A stretch of 64,000 nt of DNA from Bradyrhizobium sp. SRL28 (GTDB lineage: Bacteria > Pseudomonadota > Alphaproteobacteria > Rhizobiales > Xanthobacteraceae): NCBI RefSeq assembly GCF_018596315.1, contig NZ_JAHEAG010000003.1:620001-684000 (forward strand), given 5' to 3'. A program made the translations under genes and the position numbers. Below are positions 60,550 to 64,000 of the stretch, one piece after another. The notes beneath the pieces were generated by a model. The model did no database searches, was not told the origin of the DNA, and was given only the letters and a program-made list of their open reading frames with translations. Position 1 is the first letter of the stretch. Every line of letters starts with the position of its first letter.

Positions 60550-62061
60550 ATGGCTCGCAGCACCATCCTGCTCGGCTCAGCCCTTACGAGCCTTGTCCTC
60601 GCCGCGGCGTCTCCAGCGGTATCTCAACAGCCGATCGACCTGGATCAACTGACCGCAACGCAGGCCGCGGCCGATCTCTGCGCCGGCAAGATCACCAGCA
60701 AGGCATTGACATCGGCGGCGCTGGCGCGCGCCAAGGCAAAGTCCGAACTCAACGCTTTCATCACGCTGGATGAGGCCGGCGCGATGAAGGCTGCCGAAGC
60801 GTTCGACGCCGGCCGCAAGAAAGGCTCGTGCAAGCCGCTCGGCGGCGTGCCCGTCGTGATCAAGGACAATATCGAGGTGGCCGGGCTTCCCGCCAGCGCG
60901 GGAACGCCGGCGCTGAAGGGCTTTGTGCCGAAGAAGGATGCGCCGGTGGCGGCGAAACTGCGCGCGGCGGGCGCCATCATCATCGGCAAGACCAACATGC
61001 ATGAGCTCGCCTTCGGCATCTCCGGCTACAACGCCGCGTTCAAGACAGGCGCGGAGTCCGGGGTACGCAACGCCTATGACGCCACGAAAATCGCCGGCGG
61101 TTCGTCATCGGGAACGGGCGCGGCGGTCGGCGCGCGGATCGTTACGGCGGGCCTCGGCACCGACACCGGCGGCTCGGTCAGGGTGCCCTGCGCGCTGAAC
61201 GGCTGCGCGGCGCTGCGTCCGACCGTCGGGCGCTATCCGCAAGCGGGGATCGCGCCGATTTCTCACACCCGCGACACCGCCGGCCCGATGGCTTCCACGA
61301 TGGCCGACGTGGCGATCCTCGATCGCGTCATCGCCGGCGGCAGCACGATCACGCCGGCCGAGCTGAAGCGGGTGCGCATCGGCGTCGACAAATCCATGCT
61401 GGCCAATCTGGATGGCGATACCGAAGCCGCATTCAAGGCCGCGCTGGAAAAGCTCAAGTCTAGCGGCGTGACGATCGTCGATATCGAGATGCCAAAACTG
61501 GCCGAACTCAACGGCCAGATCGGATTTCCGCTCGCGCTCTATGAGGCCTATGACGACATGGTCGCCTATCTCAAAAAGAGCGGCAGCGGCGTCAGCATCG
61601 AGAACCTCGCCAAGGAGGTCGCAAGCCCCGACGTGAAGGGCACCTATGACGGGCTGGTCATTCCGCGCAAGCTGCCGGGACCGAACAACACGGTCACCGA
61701 CGCCAAGCCGGCCTACGACGCCGCCATCAAGACCGCCCGGCCCGCGCTGCAAGCGCTCTATCGCGATACGTTCGCCAAGAACAAGCTCGACGCCATCGCC
61801 TTCCCGACCGTGCCGAAGGTCGCGATTGCTTCAAATGCGGACTCGTCGAGCCTCGCCAACTTCTTGCTGTTCATCCAGAACACCGACCCCGGCAGCAATG
61901 CCGGCGTTCCCGGCATCCAGCTTCCGATTGCCCTGGGCGCATCGACCAAACTACCTGTTGGTCTCGAACTCGATGGCCCCGCGGGGAGCGATCGCAAGTT
62001 GCTCGCGGTCGGGATGGCGATGGAGAAGCTGTTCGGCCGGCTGCCGCCGCCGTCGCGCTAG
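60550..62061 (+). CDS. Exported amidase-signature family amidase
   Basis: 503 residues. Signal peptide LLGSALTSLVLAAASPAVSQ (cleavage near 26), unusual for amidases. The amidase signature is complete: VIKDNIEVAG (catalytic Lys about 107), AGGSSSGTGAAVGA (cis-Ser), LGTDTGGSVRVPCALNG (nucleophile Ser). The end PLPIALG-like VPGIQLPIALGASTKLPVGL fits. It hydrolyses an amide in the periplasm. CGGAGGATCATC precedes the ATG. Fourth gene of the operon, after a repeat; it may release an organic acid that the downstream cytoplasmic enzymes use, which is inference. Confidence 0.92.
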   Translation: MARSTILLGSALTSLVLAAASPAVSQQPIDLDQLTATQAAADLCAGKITSKALTSAALARAKAKSELNAFITLDEAGAMKAAEAFDAGRKKGSCKPLGGVPVVIKDNIEVAGLPASAGTPALKGFVPKKDAPVAAKLRAAGAIIIGKTNMHELAFGISGYNAAFKTGAESGVRNAYDATKIAGGSSSGTGAAVGARIVTAGLGTDTGGSVRVPCALNGCAALRPTVGRYPQAGIAPISHTRDTAGPMASTMADVAILDRVIAGGSTITPAELKRVRIGVDKSMLANLDGDTEAAFKAALEKLKSSGVTIVDIEMPKLAELNGQIGFPLALYEAYDDMVAYLKKSGSGVSIENLAKEVASPDVKGTYDGLVIPRKLPGPNNTVTDAKPAYDAAIKTARPALQALYRDTFAKNKLDAIAFPTVPKVAIASNADSSSLANFLLFIQNTDPGSNAGVPGIQLPIALGASTKLPVGLELDGPAGSDRKLLAVGMAMEKLFGRLPPPSR

Positions 62062-62137
62062 GCTGGGGGGACGGCACCACGGGGGCCAGACTCAAAATCT
62101 CGAAAACAACCCCATGCAAAGTAGGATGGGCCCTGCC

Positions 62138-62881
62138 CTAGTGCCTTGCAAACAGGCTGGCGACGCCGCTGCGGCGGCGGACGCCGAGCTTGGTGAAAAT
62201 CCGCTCGATATGGGTACGGACGGTCGATACCTCGACCTGCAGGCGGCGCGCGATCTCCTTGTCACTGAGATCGTCCGATATCATTCGCGCGATCTCGAAC
62301 TCGCGCACCGAGAGCTTCAGGATCGGTGAGCCATCCGCCGCAATGGCCGCAGCCCCGCCAGCCGCGCGGACCAGCGCCCCGGTGAAGGCGGGCTCGATCA
62401 GCCGCAGCAATTCCAGCGTATGGCCATCGAAATTCTCCCGGCGCCGGCTACGCCAGATCCTGACGTCGCCGATGTTGCGGGCACCGACGAAACTATAGGC
62501 GTTGACGCCCCAATGCAGTCCGTCGCGCGCGAGGAAGTCGTTGAAGAACTCGGTCCGCATCAAATCGCGTTGCGGCATCACCTGCGTGACCAGCGTCGCT
62601 TCGCGGCGGGCCTGAAGCTTTGAGGTGATCGGATCGTGTTGCTGATAATATCGGTCGTAGGCCGCGATGTTGGCCGGGTCCATGTTCAGGTATACGGCCT
62701 TCTCGAAGCGGCCGGTTGTATCCTGCCAGACGAAGGAGGCGTAGTGATCGGCTTCCAGCAACTCCAGCAAATGGTGGCCGACCGCCTCGCGAACGTCGCG
62801 TTCGCTGAGGTCTTCGGACAGCAGCCCGAAGATGCGCGCCAGCACCCGGCTCTCGGAAGCGCTCACATACATGCGGGCCAT
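62138..62881 (-). CDS. LuxR-family transcriptional regulator
   Basis: 247 residues. C-terminal helix-turn-helix: KLSVREFEIARMISDDLSDK and EIARRLQVEVSTVRTHIERI, FTKLGVRRRSGV (about 180-245), the typical GerE/LuxR DNA-binding unit. The N-terminal 160 residues (LEADHYASFVWQDTTGRFEK, YYQQHDPITSKLQARREATL) resemble the autoinducer/PAS-like ligand domain of LuxR proteins outside quorum systems. No luxI neighbour. Convergent with the catabolic operon and 49 bases downstream of the TctC gene on the same strand. It could control either; ligand unknown. Confidence 0.9.
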   Translation of the reverse strand: MARMYVSASESRVLARIFGLLSEDLSERDVREAVGHHLLELLEADHYASFVWQDTTGRFEKAVYLNMDPANIAAYDRYYQQHDPITSKLQARREATLVTQVMPQRDLMRTEFFNDFLARDGLHWGVNAYSFVGARNIGDVRIWRSRRRENFDGHTLELLRLIEPAFTGALVRAAGGAAAIAADGSPILKLSVREFEIARMISDDLSDKEIARRLQVEVSTVRTHIERIFTKLGVRRRSGVASLFARH

Positions 62882-62930
62882 CCTAGCGGGGAACCGCGAG
62901 CAGGGGAACCGGGCTCGCGTCCCCTGCCGC

Positions 62931-63911
62931 CTACTCGATCTTGATGCCGGCGTCCTGGATGACCTTGCGCCAGCGCTCCACCTCGCTGCGGTAGTAGCGG
63001 CCGAACTCTTCCGGCGGTGCCGCGATCAGGACAAGGCCCTCATTGACGCTGAGTTTTTTGAAGGCGTCGGCCTGCACGGCCTTGGCCGCCGACCTGTTGA
63101 GGCGGTCGATGATGTCAGGCGGCGTTCTCGCCGGCGCAAGCAGGCCGTACCAGGTCTCGGCCTCAAAGCCCGGTAGGCCGGTTTCGGCGACCGTCGGCAA
63201 TTGCGGAAAGGCGGGCGAGCGCTCCGCCGTGGTCACCGCCAGCGCGCGCAACTGGCCGCCCTCGATCAGGGACGCCGCGCTTGCGACCGTCGTGAACATC
63301 ACCTGGATTTGCCCGCCGATCAGGTCGGTGATCGCAGGCGCGGAGCCCTTGTACGGAACCGTGGTCATGTTGACCCTCGCCATATGCTTGAACATTTCGC
63401 CCGCGAGGTGCGCCGAGGTGCCTGTGCCGAACGTGCCGTAGGAGATCTTGTCGGGCTCGGCCTTCGCCGCCGCGATCAGATCGGCGACGGAACGAAACGA
63501 CGATTTCGGATTGACGACGACGATGTTGGGAGAACGCGCGACCAGTGCGACGGGCGCAAAATCCTTGTTCGGGTCGAACGGCAGTTTGGCGTTCAGGCTG
63601 GGATTGACGGCATGGGCAAATGTGCCCATCAGCAGCGTATAGCCGTCGCCTTCGGCAGTCGCGACCGCCTGCCCGCCGATGATGGTGCCCGCGCCCGGCT
63701 TGTTTTCGATGATGATGCTGCCGCCGAGATCCTTTGCCATCTCCTGCGCCAATACGCGGGTAATGGCATCCGTGCCGCCGCCCGGCGCAAAGGGGACGAT
63801 GATCTTGATGACGCGCTCGGGATATCCGGCGAAGGCAGGCATGCCGGAAAGCAACATGGCCGTTGCAAGCACGAACAGCGAGGCCAGACGTTTCCTATTA
63901 TGCGCTTGCAT
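62931..63911 (-). CDS. Tripartite tricarboxylate transporter substrate-binding protein (TctC/Bug)
   Basis: 326 residues. Signal peptide LASLFVLATAMLLSGMPAFA; mature start YPERVIKIIVPFAPGGGTDA, then GSIIIENKPGAGTIIGGQAV and the middle block MFKHMARVNMTTVPYKGSAP. A typical Bug solute receptor for carboxylates or aromatic acids; TctAB genes are not visible. It lies beside the catabolic operon and upstream of the LuxR gene on the minus strand, so it probably delivers the operon's substrate, which is inference. The ATG at 63911 follows GGGATTGGACC. Confidence 0.92.
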   Translation of the reverse strand: MQAHNRKRLASLFVLATAMLLSGMPAFAGYPERVIKIIVPFAPGGGTDAITRVLAQEMAKDLGGSIIIENKPGAGTIIGGQAVATAEGDGYTLLMGTFAHAVNPSLNAKLPFDPNKDFAPVALVARSPNIVVVNPKSSFRSVADLIAAAKAEPDKISYGTFGTGTSAHLAGEMFKHMARVNMTTVPYKGSAPAITDLIGGQIQVMFTTVASAASLIEGGQLRALAVTTAERSPAFPQLPTVAETGLPGFEAETWYGLLAPARTPPDIIDRLNRSAAKAVQADAFKKLSVNEGLVLIAAPPEEFGRYYRSEVERWRKVIQDAGIKIE

Positions 63912-64000
63912 GGTCCAATCCCATCAGATGCATGGATCCACTCTAGATCATCCGCGCCACAACTGGAATTTTTCGTAGCAGCCACGTGACCGCCCAGCTC

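Overview
The window reads as chromosomal DNA of a high-GC alphaproteobacterium, most likely Bradyrhizobium or a close relative in the Nitrobacteraceae. This is inferred, not measured. The clues are a groES-groEL operon with a GGM-rich GroEL tail, a 41-residue alphaproteobacterial-type L36, two TctC/Bug-type solute-binding proteins, a lysine-rich histone-H1-like protein, and several families of intergenic palindromic repeats of the kind common in Bradyrhizobium. I saw no tRNA or rRNA gene, CRISPR array, transposase or integrase. Most of the window is a mosaic of short operons.

Layout. 1-2.0 kb: end of groES, groEL and a strong terminator. 2-8.7 kb: TauE/SafE permease, several exported or unknown proteins, and a Tat-exported acetamidase/formamidase-like enzyme. 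8.8-20.8 kb: a two-carbon/three-carbon hydroxyacid region, with an LctP-type lactate/glycolate permease, a BacA/SbmA-like ABC transporter, a TorF-type porin, the histone-like protein, and the glycolate oxidase operon glcD-X-glcE-glcF, where X is an unrecognised 391-residue protein. A class I cytochrome c is transcribed divergently from glcD. 20.8-30 kb: small housekeeping and hypothetical genes including rpmJ, a pair of MaoC-like hydratases divergent from an amidohydrolase, an overlapping hydrolase/dehalogenase/YbaK set, and a TctC protein. 30-33.6 kb: a LysR regulator divergent from an SDR-pirin-WrbA set, a likely electrophile or quinone stress module.

35-50.7 kb is an exopolysaccharide locus of Wzx/Wzy type. 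It holds a BioF2/CelD-like acyltransferase with a JmjC-like cupin protein, a GT4-like and a GT2 glycosyltransferase, an O-antigen-ligase/Wzy-like polymerase, a GH26-like glycosidase, a Wzx-like flippase, a GT92-like glycosyltransferase, a methyltransferase, a polysaccharide deacetylase remnant, an ExoP/Wzc-like co-polymerase whose P-loop looks destroyed, a WecG/TagA transferase and GalE. Many junctions are ATGA overlaps. No priming transferase and no outer-membrane exporter lie in the window, so the pathway must be completed elsewhere.

50.7-64 kb: DUF1080, cupin and DUF2171 small proteins; a 1365-codon regulator with five tandem GAF domains followed by GGDEF and EAL; then a tight catabolic operon (Ldh-family dehydrogenase, FMN-dependent NtaA/DmoA-type monooxygenase, FAH-family hydrolase, exported amidase) facing a LuxR regulator and a TctC binding protein. 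The points I find most unusual are gene X inside the glc operon, the degenerate ExoP kinase domain in an otherwise complete-looking polysaccharide locus, the acyltransferase/JmjC-cupin pair, and the five-GAF regulator.
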